Assembly (NCBI RefSeq): GCF_001202035.1
Contig: NZ_LGHT01000044.1
Span: 372,001 to 436,000, forward strand
Source: Pseudorhodobacter wandonensis
Lineage (GTDB): Bacteria > Pseudomonadota > Alphaproteobacteria > Rhodobacterales > Rhodobacteraceae
Direction of reading: 5' to 3'
Length of the DNA stretch: 64,000 bases
This document shows, piece by piece, positions 36,216-44,929 of this stretch. The notes beneath the pieces were generated by a model, which was not told the DNA's origin, did no database searches, and was given only the letters and a program-made list of their open reading frames with translations. The number at the start of each line of letters is the position of its first letter. Position 1 is the stretch's first letter. The position numbers were made by a program, and so were the translations under genes.

Positions 36216-37564
36216 CACACCGTCTCCAGATAGCTGTCATATTCGAAATCGGTCACATAGCGCGAAAACCGCTTTAGTTCCTGCATCTTGCATTCGACCA
36301 GCATTGTCTGCAGGCGCTTGGAAAATACGTCCTGCACATGTTGGCCGCGACGAAACGCCTGAATGGCAGTCGCCCAATCCAGCGGCAAATGGTCAAGCTT
36401 TTGGCTATAAGCATCGCCGACAATGGGCGCGGCCGGTTCCATTTTGCCCTCAATTCCGACCAAGGCGCCGCCCAAAATACTGCCAAGCACCAGATAGGGG
36501 TTCGCATCTGCCCCTGCCACGCGATGTTCGATGCGCCGCGCCTTGTGGCTGCCGCCTGGAATACGGATCGCGGCGGTGCGGTTTTCATAGCCCCAAGCCA
36601 CGCTTGTCGGCGCATGGGCGCCTGGCAACAGGCGGCGATAGGAATTTTGGTGCGGAGCAAAAGTCAGCGTGTTTTCCTGCATTGTTTCCAGCAGTCCGGC
36701 CACGGCATTCATCATCAAAGGCGTGCCTTCTTCGCCGCCATTGTCAAACATGTTGACGCCGTTTTCGTCAATCAGGCTGAAATGCACATGAAATCCACTG
36801 CCCGACCGGTCGCCATAGGGTTTGGCCATAAAGGTCGCAGCCATACCGTGTTTGCGCGCGATACCATGCACCAGCCGCTTAAAGAGCACCGCATCATCAG
36901 CCGCTTGCAACGGATCGGCGACATGCACCATGTTAATTTCAAACTGACCCGCGCCGTTCTCGGAAATTGCTGCATCTGCTGGAATGCCCTGCTCATGGCA
37001 GGCATCATAGACATCGTTCAAAAACTCGTCAAAATGCTGCAATTCGTCCAGCGATAGGGCGCCATCGGAATCCAGCCTTTTGCCGGTTACAGGCGAGCAG
37101 GGGGGTTGCGGCTGCGCCTCAGAAGGGTCGCACAAATAGAACTCCAGCTCGGTGGCGACGACAGGTGTCAACCCCAGCGCCTTGTAGCGATCTACAATAC
37201 TTGCCAACGCACGGCGCGGATCGCCGGGAAACGGCTCGCCATTTTCGGTGTCCATCCAGAACATCACAAGCGCCGACGGCCTGCTCGTCCAATTAACCAT
37301 AACAATCGGCCGCCCAGTGTACTCGCAAATGCCATCGGCATCACCCGTTTCAAACACCAGTTCGTTGTTTTCGATGTCTTCGCCCCAAATATCCACGCTC
37401 AGCACAGAAAGCGGCATGCGTAGCCCGCCATCCATGATTTCCTTGGCCTTTTCAATGGGAAGGCGCTTGCCGCGCATCGCGCCGTTCAGGTCGCAGACAC
37501 AGGCAAAAACGGATTCAATTTCAGGGCGATCCTGAAGCCATTTTCTAATGTTGGTTGCGGGCAT
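36215..37564 (-). CDS. Glutamine-synthetase family ligase (gamma-glutamylputrescine synthetase / PuuA-like)
   Basis: 449 residues from the ATG at 37564, which has GGAAGA upstream. N-terminal beta-grasp (about 1-110), then the catalytic domain: TELEFYLCDP (metal Glu), SENGAGQFEIN (Glu/Asn metal site), GSGFHVHFSL (His), HQNSYRRLLPGAHAP and ENRTAAIRIP. Length and the lack of an adenylylation-site loop place it in the GlnA3/PuuA-like group, which attaches glutamate to amines such as putrescine or ethanolamine, rather than the housekeeping enzyme. It is co-transcribed with the FAD oxidase and HutD-like genes. Substrate cannot be told from sequence. Confidence 0.9.
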   Translation of the reverse strand: MPATNIRKWLQDRPEIESVFACVCDLNGAMRGKRLPIEKAKEIMDGGLRMPLSVLSVDIWGEDIENNELVFETGDADGICEYTGRPIVMVNWTSRPSALVMFWMDTENGEPFPGDPRRALASIVDRYKALGLTPVVATELEFYLCDPSEAQPQPPCSPVTGKRLDSDGALSLDELQHFDEFLNDVYDACHEQGIPADAAISENGAGQFEINMVHVADPLQAADDAVLFKRLVHGIARKHGMAATFMAKPYGDRSGSGFHVHFSLIDENGVNMFDNGGEEGTPLMMNAVAGLLETMQENTLTFAPHQNSYRRLLPGAHAPTSVAWGYENRTAAIRIPGGSHKARRIEHRVAGADANPYLVLGSILGGALVGIEGKMEPAAPIVGDAYSQKLDHLPLDWATAIQAFRRGQHVQDVFSKRLQTMLVECKMQELKRFSRYVTDFEYDSYLETV

Positions 37565-37964
37565 CAAGGGTCTTCCTTTTTGGAACAATGTGGGTAGCGA
37601 ATTTTGGAGTGGGCGTGTTCTGATCGAAATGGGCCACGGATAGTGATTTGGTAATCTGATTTGGCCAAGAAAGAAACAAGCTTCCGTGCCTGTGCTGTGA
37701 AAGATGAGAACCCGGAGGCTGAAACTGTTTACCAATCTTGCAATTAGCGGTTTTTGGGCTGTGGCGACTTTGCGCGCAGTCCTGGAACGCGCGACATTGC
37801 GGCAATTGCTAACGGTCTGTGTTTACTACAATTGTACCAGTCATCAGAGTCAATTCTGATGCCTTGCACAAGGGCTGTGCTATGGGCGACCGTCGAGAAC
37901 AGCACTTCACTGGCCTTGGGGCAAGGACGTCCTGCAGTTTTGAGCCGCCGACAAGGCCATAAAG
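37565..37964. other. Gene-free 400-base region between glutamine-synthetase-like gene and flagellar operon
   Basis: Holds no supportable gene. It contains the predicted promoter and dyads at 37825-37861 directed toward the glutamine-synthetase-like gene, and presumably the end of the minus-strand flagellar transcript. At about 37661 there is ATTTGGCCAAGA followed by AAGAAA, possibly a degenerate relative of the repeated element at 10766 and 55151. Confidence 0.6.
37825..37861 (-). promoter_or_regulatory. Predicted promoter overlapped by two operator-like dyads
   Basis: Minus strand: -35 TTGACT (37853-37848, five of six), 17-base spacer, -10 TGTAGT (37830-37825, four of six). The dyad CATCAGA-N6-TCTGATG (37842-37861) encloses the -35 and the perfect palindrome TACAATTGTA (37827-37836) overlaps the -10. 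The geometry suits repressor control. The nearest gene in that direction is the glutamine-synthetase-like gene, about 260 bases on, so a long leader is implied. Confidence 0.5.
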
Positions 37965-40190
37965 CTATTGCGTTTTGAGTTTTGCCAAAGACTGTGATGC
38001 CAAAAGTTGATTCAAAACCGCACGTGCAGCTTCGCTTTCTTTCAATGTGTCGCGCGTTCTGGCCAGTGGACCTTTGGTGTCAATACTCCCCTCTTTCACG
38101 GCCTGTCCCGAGGCTTGCTTGTCGGTAACACCCTGAAAGGTATTTGTTAGTGCCGCGGCCTCTTGCCAGATTCCGCTCTTGTCAAATTGCATCAGCTCAG
38201 GCCAGTCGCGCTTTTGCCGCGCGGCTATGCCCGCCTCATTTTCTTGGCCAGACTGGATAAGCTTGTCCACCGCGTCACCTGTCTGCAATTTTGCCAAGGC
38301 GCGCGCCCTAAGTTTGTCGCTGTCTGGGGTTTTCAAATTTTCAAGCAGATTTAGAACTTCCAAATCATTGTTAAGCATTAGCTGTGCCCGTGCTGCTAGG
38401 ATCAAGCCTGTTTCGTCTTGTTCTGAACTTGGTTCCAACCAAAGAACAGCTTTGTCCGGGAAACCCAAGTCCAGCAAATGCCGGGCAATTTTTTGGCGTG
38501 TTTCCACCGCAACATCGGGCCTATCGTCCCGCGTTTCCAAGGTCGCCATAGTCAGAACTGCATCATCCGAGCCACGGCTGCCTAAAACATCCCAGATTTT
38601 TTTGGCTTTCAGGTCGTACCTGTCAACCTGTTCGAACGCTTCTCTGAAACGATTTTGTGAAGCATAGGCAAGCGCAAGGGCTTCACGCAGATTGCCCTCA
38701 CTGGTTCCGCCTTGCGCCTCCTGAAGTTGGGCTTCTGCGGTGGTCGTCAAGTTCGGGGATACTTCCTGTCCACTTTCAACTTGTGTTTGGATTAGTGTGA
38801 TTGTTGCAATGATGCCGGTCGGATTCGATGTTCCTGCCAACTGAGAAAGCTGGTTTTCGGCAGAGGCTATATCTCCATTTGTCAATTGCAAACGAGCATC
38901 CAGCATCGCTTGGGCTGGGTCTTGCTCTTGCGATGTACGGTTTATGGCATCGCGAACGGAAGCAGCAGTTGAATAGTCTTCAGCTGCTAAAAACCGTTCT
39001 GCCAAGCCCGGCCCAAGTTGGCGCCGCAGATGGATCGGAAGTGCCGAAAAAGCCCGCAGAACTGCGGGGATTGCAATGTGACCAAGTTGCTTTACCTCTT
39101 GTTTTTCAAGGACGGCCCACATGGCAGCATTGGTGTCACAATTCTCCATCCCAGCGAACGCTGAACCTGGGGGAAGCTCAAGGTCCACAATATAAGAAAG
39201 CGTTTCGAGCGTTGCACGATCGGCGGGGGAAGTCTTGAACGCGCTGGTCAATTGGCGCGCTTCTGCGCCAAATCCAAGAGCTAGAAAATAACGCATCGCC
39301 CGTTCAATCGCACCAACCTCCGGGTGGTCAAACTCTCCCACAAGATCGGTTGTGTTGTTTGCAAATTCAGATACCACTTGTGTCGGGTCGGCCCAGTCTT
39401 CAACATTCAGGTGTTCGTTTGGAATGCAATCATAGCCTGCCGCAGTCATCTCATCTTGGTTTGGCCTAAGGGTTCCGGCGACGACGCCCATTTCGCGTTG
39501 AATTCTTATATTGCTATTCGATGCTTTCCCCGTGTTGGGTTTCGTTGCATCGGGCATTTTTACAACCGTCTCTACGACTCCTGCCGCGGCTCCCTTACTC
39601 AACTGCATTTGCAACTCGTTCCTTACACCCGCCAAAGAAGGGGCAGTCATGAAAGAATTGGGGGCAGCAATACTAGGGGAAAGGCGCGAGGCTTGGGCGA
39701 TTGCGCCGATGGCTTCAAACGGCAGCTGTGGTCTTGCAGTGTCTGCGTTCGTGATAATTTGATGCGGCGCTTCCGGCCTGCGGGTCTGTTTCTCTATTGA
39801 TCGACCGTCTTGGTCCAGTTCAAATACCGAACCTGTTGGGGCCGCGCCATCCTTGATATCCAGGACCAAAACACCTGCTTGCAAAGCAAATGGGGCCGCG
39901 AAGCATTCGCAGGAAAGGACTAGCTGGAGTGTGTCATCCTTTGCGACCATGTCTGCGATGCGCTGGTTCGATATGCGCCTAAAGGCATCGGTCAAATCAA
40001 ATCGTACATCCTTGCCATCCACGACAAGATCATAACCTTCAGGGGTTCGATACAAACGCCACGGTTCACTATTCGGCCAAGAAACAACCAGTCTGGTAAA
40101 CCCTTCGTGTTCGCCAGAGCGCACAACAACGGTTTGCGCATTGGATGCGGTTGAAAACCACACAAGCAATAAGAACAGAACAGCTTTCAT
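37965..40190 (-). CDS. Periplasmic TPR-containing protein of the flagellar motor operon
   Basis: 741 residues from the ATG at 40190, which overlaps the motA stop (ATGA). Signal peptide MKAVLFLLLVWFSTASNA. Residues about 20-130 form a beta-rich domain with an AMIN-like pattern (GEHEGFTRLVVSW, GYDLVVDGKDV, LQLVLSCECFAAPFALQAGVLVLDI). A low-complexity linker follows, then from about 300 an alpha-helical solenoid with TPR-like repeats (for example FLAAEDYSTAASVRDAINRTSQEQDPAQAMLDARLQL is one such unit, read in pieces). A CxC pair lies near 94-96. Function is unknown; the position in a motA-motE operon suggests a motor-associated role like rhizobial MotC, but no sequence relation to MotC is visible to me. 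Confidence 0.8.
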   Translation of the reverse strand: MKAVLFLLLVWFSTASNAQTVVVRSGEHEGFTRLVVSWPNSEPWRLYRTPEGYDLVVDGKDVRFDLTDAFRRISNQRIADMVAKDDTLQLVLSCECFAAPFALQAGVLVLDIKDGAAPTGSVFELDQDGRSIEKQTRRPEAPHQIITNADTARPQLPFEAIGAIAQASRLSPSIAAPNSFMTAPSLAGVRNELQMQLSKGAAAGVVETVVKMPDATKPNTGKASNSNIRIQREMGVVAGTLRPNQDEMTAAGYDCIPNEHLNVEDWADPTQVVSEFANNTTDLVGEFDHPEVGAIERAMRYFLALGFGAEARQLTSAFKTSPADRATLETLSYIVDLELPPGSAFAGMENCDTNAAMWAVLEKQEVKQLGHIAIPAVLRAFSALPIHLRRQLGPGLAERFLAAEDYSTAASVRDAINRTSQEQDPAQAMLDARLQLTNGDIASAENQLSQLAGTSNPTGIIATITLIQTQVESGQEVSPNLTTTAEAQLQEAQGGTSEGNLREALALAYASQNRFREAFEQVDRYDLKAKKIWDVLGSRGSDDAVLTMATLETRDDRPDVAVETRQKIARHLLDLGFPDKAVLWLEPSSEQDETGLILAARAQLMLNNDLEVLNLLENLKTPDSDKLRARALAKLQTGDAVDKLIQSGQENEAGIAARQKRDWPELMQFDKSGIWQEAAALTNTFQGVTDKQASGQAVKEGSIDTKGPLARTRDTLKESEAARAVLNQLLASQSLAKLKTQ

Positions 40191-41056
40191 GCCGCGTCTT
40201 GCTTCAAAGCACGCATCGCTTCTTCGAGATCGCTGAACGTGGGCCGCACGTGATGTGGCGTGTTTTGACGCCCTACCTCTATGCATATATTCGGGGCGTG
40301 ACTGTATAGGTTTGCGATCAGTACCTCGCGAATCAAGAGATAAAAGTGATTGTCTTCTTCGGTCACAGTTTTCACACGTGTCGCGAACGGGCCGACAATT
40401 CCGTAAGCAAGAAAAACGCCCAAAAACGTTCCGACCAAAGCGCCACCGATCATTTTTCCAAGAATTTCCGGTGGTTGATCCAAGGCGCCCATGGTTTTGA
40501 TAATTCCAAGAACGGCCGCCACGATCCCCAGCGCGGGCAAGGCATCGGCAACACTCTGGAGCGCATGGCTTGAATGCATTGCGTGATGTTGATTTGTTTC
40601 CATCCTTTTATCCAAGACCTCCTCCACTTGGTGTGGGTCGTCATAGTTCATTGATGCTGCGCGCAGCGTGTCACAGATCAGTTCAACAGATTCGTGGTCG
40701 TGTTGAATCCTCGGGTAGCGACCGAAGACTGCAGACTCTGAAGGGTTTTCGATATGTTCTTCCAGAGCAACCGGGTTGGTTCTGGCGATGCGCACCAGCT
40801 CAAAAAGCAAACAAAGCAGGTCTCTGTAATCCGCAGGTTTCCACTTGGGGCCTTTGAAAACTTTGCCAATATCCTTGGCAGTTTGTTTTACCGATACCAG
40901 ATCATTCGAAAGCAAGAATGTTCCGAGCGCGGCCCCGCCGATCATCACCATCTCGAATGGCATAGCCTTTAAAATGATCCCCAGCTTACCGCCGGCTAGC
41001 ATATACCCGCCAAAAACCATCACGAATATGACAACGAGTCCGATAACGCCAAACAT
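40187..41056 (-). CDS. motA: Flagellar motor stator protein MotA
   Basis: 289 residues, four membrane segments (1-24, 33-52, about 168-190 and 200-225) with the large cytoplasmic loop between the second and third. Family motifs: GYMLAGGKLGIILKAMPFEMVMIGGAALGTFL and ALPALGIVAAVLGIIKTMGALDQPPEILGKMIGGALVGTFLGVFLAYGIVGP, with the prolines and glycine-rich turns used in proton coupling. MotA forms the stator with MotB, which is not in this window. It lies 66 bases after motE and overlaps the TPR gene. Confidence 0.96.
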   Translation of the reverse strand: MFGVIGLVVIFVMVFGGYMLAGGKLGIILKAMPFEMVMIGGAALGTFLLSNDLVSVKQTAKDIGKVFKGPKWKPADYRDLLCLLFELVRIARTNPVALEEHIENPSESAVFGRYPRIQHDHESVELICDTLRAASMNYDDPHQVEEVLDKRMETNQHHAMHSSHALQSVADALPALGIVAAVLGIIKTMGALDQPPEILGKMIGGALVGTFLGVFLAYGIVGPFATRVKTVTEEDNHFYLLIREVLIANLYSHAPNICIEVGRQNTPHHVRPTFSDLEEAMRALKQDAA

Positions 41057-41122
41057 TGCACGCTCCTGTTTTCAATCTGCAATTAGGGTGACAGAGTCGG
41101 GTTAACAAAGACTGATGATGCG

Positions 41123-41710
41123 CTAGTTCTTCGGCACATTTGCGTTTCGGCCTGCAAGAATGACGCTGATCGCATAGGCGTCTTCAGGCGTCATTCCTGA
41201 CATGATTGCGGCCGAGGCTTCTGGCCGCATCCTGCCTAAAAAGCCGGCAGCAAACTCCGGTGCCATTGCTGAAAACAGGGCTGCGGCATCTTTCGGTTTC
41301 ATCGATTGGTACACGTCTGTAAGTCGGGTCAGATCCGCCTCAGACGCCCCGTCAGCGCGGGCCAGGGTTTCGTTTAACTGATCTTCGGCTGTGGCAAGCG
41401 CTTTCATCCTGATATCAATGGCTTGGTCTGCCAAAGCAAGCGCCGCCAATCGATCTTCCAAAGCCGTTTCCTTGGCTGAAACACGTGCTTCCCGCTCGGA
41501 AAGGGCTTCGGCCAGCGCGGCCGGTGGCTTGGGGCAATCCAATGCAGGCAGAGAATGCGCGTCGTTTTCAGGGGTGGTTGCCCGTGCAATAGCTATGCCA
41601 AGCCCGTCACCCAGACGCAGGGCCCCCGAAAAAGCCAGCAACATCGCAAGGATTACAAGTGTACCCCGCCCACCGCGACGCGCAGTTTTAGGATTTGCCT
41701 GCGGGGTCAT
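41123..41710 (-). CDS. motE: MotE-family flagellar protein
   Basis: 195 residues. A signal anchor (GTLVILAMLLAFSGALRLGDGLG), then a coiled coil of about 75 residues (ALAEALSEREARVSAKETALEDRLAALALADQAI) and a C-terminal MgtE-N-like domain (LTRLTDVYQSMKPKDAAALFSAMAPEFAAGFLGRMRPEASAAIMSGM). In Sinorhizobium meliloti MotE is a periplasmic chaperone for the motor protein MotC. Overlaps the upstream 128-residue protein gene by four bases. Confidence 0.88.
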   Translation of the reverse strand: MTPQANPKTARRGGRGTLVILAMLLAFSGALRLGDGLGIAIARATTPENDAHSLPALDCPKPPAALAEALSEREARVSAKETALEDRLAALALADQAIDIRMKALATAEDQLNETLARADGASEADLTRLTDVYQSMKPKDAAALFSAMAPEFAAGFLGRMRPEASAAIMSGMTPEDAYAISVILAGRNANVPKN

Positions 41711-42093
41711 TCTGCCGCCTCCAGGGTATCACTCGCTGCTTTCCTGCGCACAAAACGCAAGCGTTTTTCAGGCTCGGCCTGCGGTGGAGGAGGGGGGGAT
41801 TTTTGCTCTTCGGGCAGGTCGTGCATTGACGCCAGCAACAGTTCCAGCCGTCCGGCGACATCTTCGCCTCGCTGCGTCAAGGTTTCCAGCGATTTGACCT
41901 GCCGGTCGGCGGCCTCGCGCGCAGTTTCAAGCGCGCGCGTCATGTCATCCACTTGGGCAGATAACACGGCGATGGCACCGCCCATACCGGTTTCAAGTGT
42001 TTGAAGTTTCTTAAGCCGTTGCGCCAGAACGTAGCAGTAGATAGCGGCCCCAAAGGCACCTGATGCCAACAGAATATCTGCGATAAGTTGCAT
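41707..42093 (-). CDS. Small membrane-anchored flagellar-operon protein (DUF6468-like)
   Basis: 128 residues: one N-terminal membrane segment (IADILLASGAFGAAIYCYVLAQRL), a coiled coil of about 70 residues (KLQTLETGMGGAIAVLSAQVDDMTRALETAREAADRQ, read as heptads), then a proline-rich linker (SPPPPPQAEPEKRLRFVRRK) and a short basic-acidic tail. Its layout and its place between fliL and motE match the DUF6468 proteins of alphaproteobacterial flagellar clusters as I recall them. Function unknown. It begins 13 bases after fliL. Confidence 0.75.
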   Translation of the reverse strand: MQLIADILLASGAFGAAIYCYVLAQRLKKLQTLETGMGGAIAVLSAQVDDMTRALETAREAADRQVKSLETLTQRGEDVAGRLELLLASMHDLPEEQKSPPPPPQAEPEKRLRFVRRKAASDTLEAAE

Positions 42094-42106
42094 GGTCTTC
42101 CCTAAA

Positions 42107-42589
42107 CTAGTTCAAAACGAATTCGGTGATCAGAATATCGCGAACCCGGCCTTCGCCGGTTACGATTTGAATGCGGCGCAACATATGCGCGCGAATGCGA
42201 ATCAAGGCGGAGGGGTCTTCTAATTGGGCCACGTCTATGGCCCTGAGATACCCGTTCAATACGTCTAAAATCCGCGGCATAAGAAGTGAAACTTCCTCGC
42301 TGGCAGGTTTATTTACCTCAAGTTGAGACGTGAACCGAAGGTGTTTTGCGCTTGCCTTGGGGCCAAGTGAAATCACGATCGGATCAACCGGAACAAAGGC
42401 AATATTGGGCAGCGGGCCCGCGATTTCGACCTCTGGCGCGGCATGCGACCCGCCAAGGATCATACCAGACCAGGTCGCATAGAATCCGCCGCCGCCAAGA
42501 ACAAGCGCCAATACCAAACCGACCAGTATCGGCAGTTTTGACGCCTTTTTAGGGGGTTCATCTTCATTCGGGGTTTCGGCCTCTGCCAT
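42107..42589 (-). CDS. fliL: Flagellar basal body-associated protein FliL
   Basis: About 160 residues with a single membrane anchor (LPILVGLVLALVLGGGGFYATWSGMIL) and the periplasmic FliL domain (AFVPVDPIVISLGPKASAKHLRFTSQLEVN, IDVAQLEDPSALIRIRAHMLRRIQIVTGEGRVRDILITEFVLN). FliL surrounds the stator and supports torque. The ATG at 42589 has GGAG six bases upstream; another ATG at 42604 lacks a site. It is the first gene of the minus-strand operon fliL-DUF-motE-motA-TPR, divergent from fliF. Confidence 0.92.
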   Translation of the reverse strand: MAEAETPNEDEPPKKASKLPILVGLVLALVLGGGGFYATWSGMILGGSHAAPEVEIAGPLPNIAFVPVDPIVISLGPKASAKHLRFTSQLEVNKPASEEVSLLMPRILDVLNGYLRAIDVAQLEDPSALIRIRAHMLRRIQIVTGEGRVRDILITEFVLN

Positions 42590-42636
42590 CGGGCGCTCCG
42601 TCATTTAAATCTAAATTCCATATAAACCGATGTTCA

Positions 42637-42651
42637 CTAACCGATTGTTAA
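42637..42651. promoter_or_regulatory. CtrA-like box between fliL and fliF
   Basis: CTAA-CCGATTG-TTAA (TTAACAATCGGTTAG on the other strand) differs from the CtrA consensus TTAA-N7-TTAA at one base. It lies midway in the 106-121 base gap between the divergent fliL and fliF starts, where a master flagellar regulator would be expected to act on both operons. Confidence 0.6.
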
Positions 42652-42710
42652 GACCAATCCGCGAAACCTGAATGCGAGAGGGGCAGAAGCCCTGAAAGGA
42701 AATAACTCGT

Positions 42711-44333
42711 ATGCAAAACCTGATTTCGCTTTGGTCATCCCTCAATCTGCGGCGCCGTATCATTATTGTCGGGGCCACCGTCGCGATGTTTCTGGCCGTT
42801 TTTGGCCTTTCCCGTATGGCTGCGACGCCGGGAATGGCGTTGCTTTATGCGGGTTTGGATAGCAGCGCTGCCGGCGAGGTTATTCGTGCGCTGGATCAGC
42901 GCGGCGTTGTCTATGAAGTCGTTGGCGATACGATTCGGGTTGATGCCACCCAAAGGGATTCATTGCGCATGGTTTTGGCCGCCGAAGGCCTGCCCGCAAC
43001 AGGTGCCGCGGGGTATGAGTTGCTGGATGGGCTGACGGGGTTCGGGACAACGTCCCAGATGTTTGACGCGGCCTATTGGCGCGCCAAAGAAGGTGAGCTG
43101 GCGCGGACTATCGTTGCAGCCCCTGCGATTCGCGCCGCGCGGGTTCATATTGCGCAGGTGCAATCTCAACCCTTTCAGCGCGACCGCCATCCGACGGCAA
43201 GTGTGACGGTTACATCTGCCTCTGGCACCCTTTCCGAAACGCAGGCCAATGCGGTTCGTCATCTGGTTGCAGCCGCAGTTTCCGGGATGCAACCCGCTGA
43301 TGTGTCAGTAATTGATAGCGTTGCGGGGTTTATCCCTTCTGGTGAAGGTGCGGCCAGCCCAGGTTTTGGCGCGGATTCGCGCGCCGAAGATTTGAAGCGC
43401 AATATCGAACGGCTTTTGGTTGCCCGGGTAGGCCCCGGCAAGGCTGTGGTTGAGGTCTCGATCGAGGTAGAGACGGATCGCGAGCAAATAACCGAGCGCA
43501 AGTTTGATCCTCAGGGGCGGGTCGCAATATCGTCCGATTCGGAACAGCGCAGCAACTCTGCAAGCCAGCCCGCCGGAGATGTTACTGTCGCCTCCAACCT
43601 GCCGACCGGTGATGCAGCGAATAACGGCCAAGGCAAAAGCAACTCTACCGAGACGCGCGAAAGGGTGAATTTTGAAGTTTCGGAAACCCAACGGGAAATC
43701 TTGAAAAGTCCGGGTGCCCTGCGGCGGATTTCGGTGGCTGTCTTGGTTGACGGTGCACAGGTAACTGCGGCGGATGGCACGGTTTCATGGCAGCCACGCA
43801 GCGAAGCAGAACTTGCTGATTTGCGCGAGTTGGTGAAAACGGCAGCGGGACTGGATGAGGCAAGGGGTGATGCACTGGTCTTGAAATCGCTGGAATTTGA
43901 GCCCCTTTCCGACGCCGGGACTGTTGCCGAGGCCAGTATGTTGTCTATTTTTGGCCCGCTTGACCTGTTGTCGATCATTCAGGTGGCAATTCTGGCGCTT
44001 GTCGCGCTGATCTTGGGGCTGTTCGTCTTGCGCCCTCTGCTTACGGCGACCGCCAGACCAGCCAGCGCCAACATTGGTAACGATCGTGCTTTGGCCTTGC
44101 CTGCAAACGAAGATGTGGCCGAGCCGCGGCAAGCCAGTGTTCCGCGTGTTTTGACCGGTGAAATAGATGACCATGATTTGCCAGATCTGCCGATCGTGTC
44201 CAAAGACTTTGATGCAGATGCCAAGCTGTCAGATCCGATGGATCGCCTGCGCCGTCTGATCGATGAACGGCAGAGCGAGACGGTCGAGATTCTGCGCGGC
44301 TGGATGGAGACCGAAGAAGAGGAGCAAGTCTAA
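42711..44333 (+). CDS. fliF: Flagellar MS-ring protein FliF
   Basis: 540 residues. Two membrane segments (about 16-36 and 419-441, LLSIIQVAILALVALILGLFVL) flank the periplasmic ring-building domains: the YscJ/FliF lipoprotein-like part (MALLYAGLDSSAAGEVIRALDQRGVVYEV, LARTIVAAPAIRAARVHIAQ) and the FliF C domain with a low-complexity linker (about 265-310, rich in Ser/Asn/Gly). The C-terminal tail (MDRLRRLIDERQSETVEILRGWMETEE) is the FliG-binding helix pair. AAAGGAAAT precedes the ATG. It overlaps fliH by one base. Confidence 0.96.
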   Translation: MQNLISLWSSLNLRRRIIIVGATVAMFLAVFGLSRMAATPGMALLYAGLDSSAAGEVIRALDQRGVVYEVVGDTIRVDATQRDSLRMVLAAEGLPATGAAGYELLDGLTGFGTTSQMFDAAYWRAKEGELARTIVAAPAIRAARVHIAQVQSQPFQRDRHPTASVTVTSASGTLSETQANAVRHLVAAAVSGMQPADVSVIDSVAGFIPSGEGAASPGFGADSRAEDLKRNIERLLVARVGPGKAVVEVSIEVETDREQITERKFDPQGRVAISSDSEQRSNSASQPAGDVTVASNLPTGDAANNGQGKSNSTETRERVNFEVSETQREILKSPGALRRISVAVLVDGAQVTAADGTVSWQPRSEAELADLRELVKTAAGLDEARGDALVLKSLEFEPLSDAGTVAEASMLSIFGPLDLLSIIQVAILALVALILGLFVLRPLLTATARPASANIGNDRALALPANEDVAEPRQASVPRVLTGEIDDHDLPDLPIVSKDFDADAKLSDPMDRLRRLIDERQSETVEILRGWMETEEEEQV

Positions 44334-44929
44334 TGCCCCCGTTGCAGCTGGAAGTTTTCGTGGCCGCAGGTGACCCCAAGGTTGCGGCAGAGCCCGCCGA
44401 TCTGGACGCAATCGACGAAGCCAGGCTTGCGTCATACGAACAGGGTTATGCGGCCGGATGGGACGACGCGGTTTCGGCGCAAGGCGAAGAGAAAAACCAG
44501 CTAGCGGCCGATCTAGCGCATAATTTGCAATCGCTCGGGTTTACCTACCATGAGGCACGCGTACATGTTCTGCGCGCGCTTGAACCGCTATTGGCTGAAC
44601 TCGTTGGCCAGTTTTTACCAGAAGTCGCGAAATCTGCCCTTGGGGCTACGGTCCTGCAAACATTGCTGCCGCTGGCCAAAAACACTGCCGATTTGCCGAT
44701 CAAAATTCTGTTCAATCCTGCAAGCCGCGGCGCGATCGAGCCATTCTTACAACAGGCAAATGGCCCTCCTCTTACGCTTGTCGAAGAGCCGACACTTGGC
44801 GAAGGGCAAGTGTTCTTGCTGCTCGGCGAAACCGAAATCCGGATCGACCTTGATGGCGCCATTGCTGAAACCAAAGCGGCCCTAAAGGATTTTTTCGATC
44901 TAATGACAAAGGACAAAAAGAATGGATGA
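44333..44929 (+). CDS. fliH: FliH-like flagellar export protein
   Basis: 198 residues, highly divergent from enterobacterial FliH. The N-terminal part holds a helix with YEQGYAAGWDDAVSAQ (the typical FliH Y/GxxxG-type repeat), then a coiled coil, and the C-terminal V-ATPase-E-like domain (about 85-190). FliH regulates the FliI ATPase, which is not in the window. Assignment rests on length, the N-terminal motif and position between fliF and fliN; starts in the fliF stop (TAATG). Confidence 0.78.
   Translation: MPPLQLEVFVAAGDPKVAAEPADLDAIDEARLASYEQGYAAGWDDAVSAQGEEKNQLAADLAHNLQSLGFTYHEARVHVLRALEPLLAELVGQFLPEVAKSALGATVLQTLLPLAKNTADLPIKILFNPASRGAIEPFLQQANGPPLTLVEEPTLGEGQVFLLLGETEIRIDLDGAIAETKAALKDFFDLMTKDKKNG

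Noticed and set aside
36215-37564. Housekeeping glutamine synthetase glnA
   Set aside because: Partnership with an FAD amine oxidase, its length and its motif set fit PuuA-like gamma-glutamyl-amine ligases; glnA would be expected after the PII gene at the window's end.
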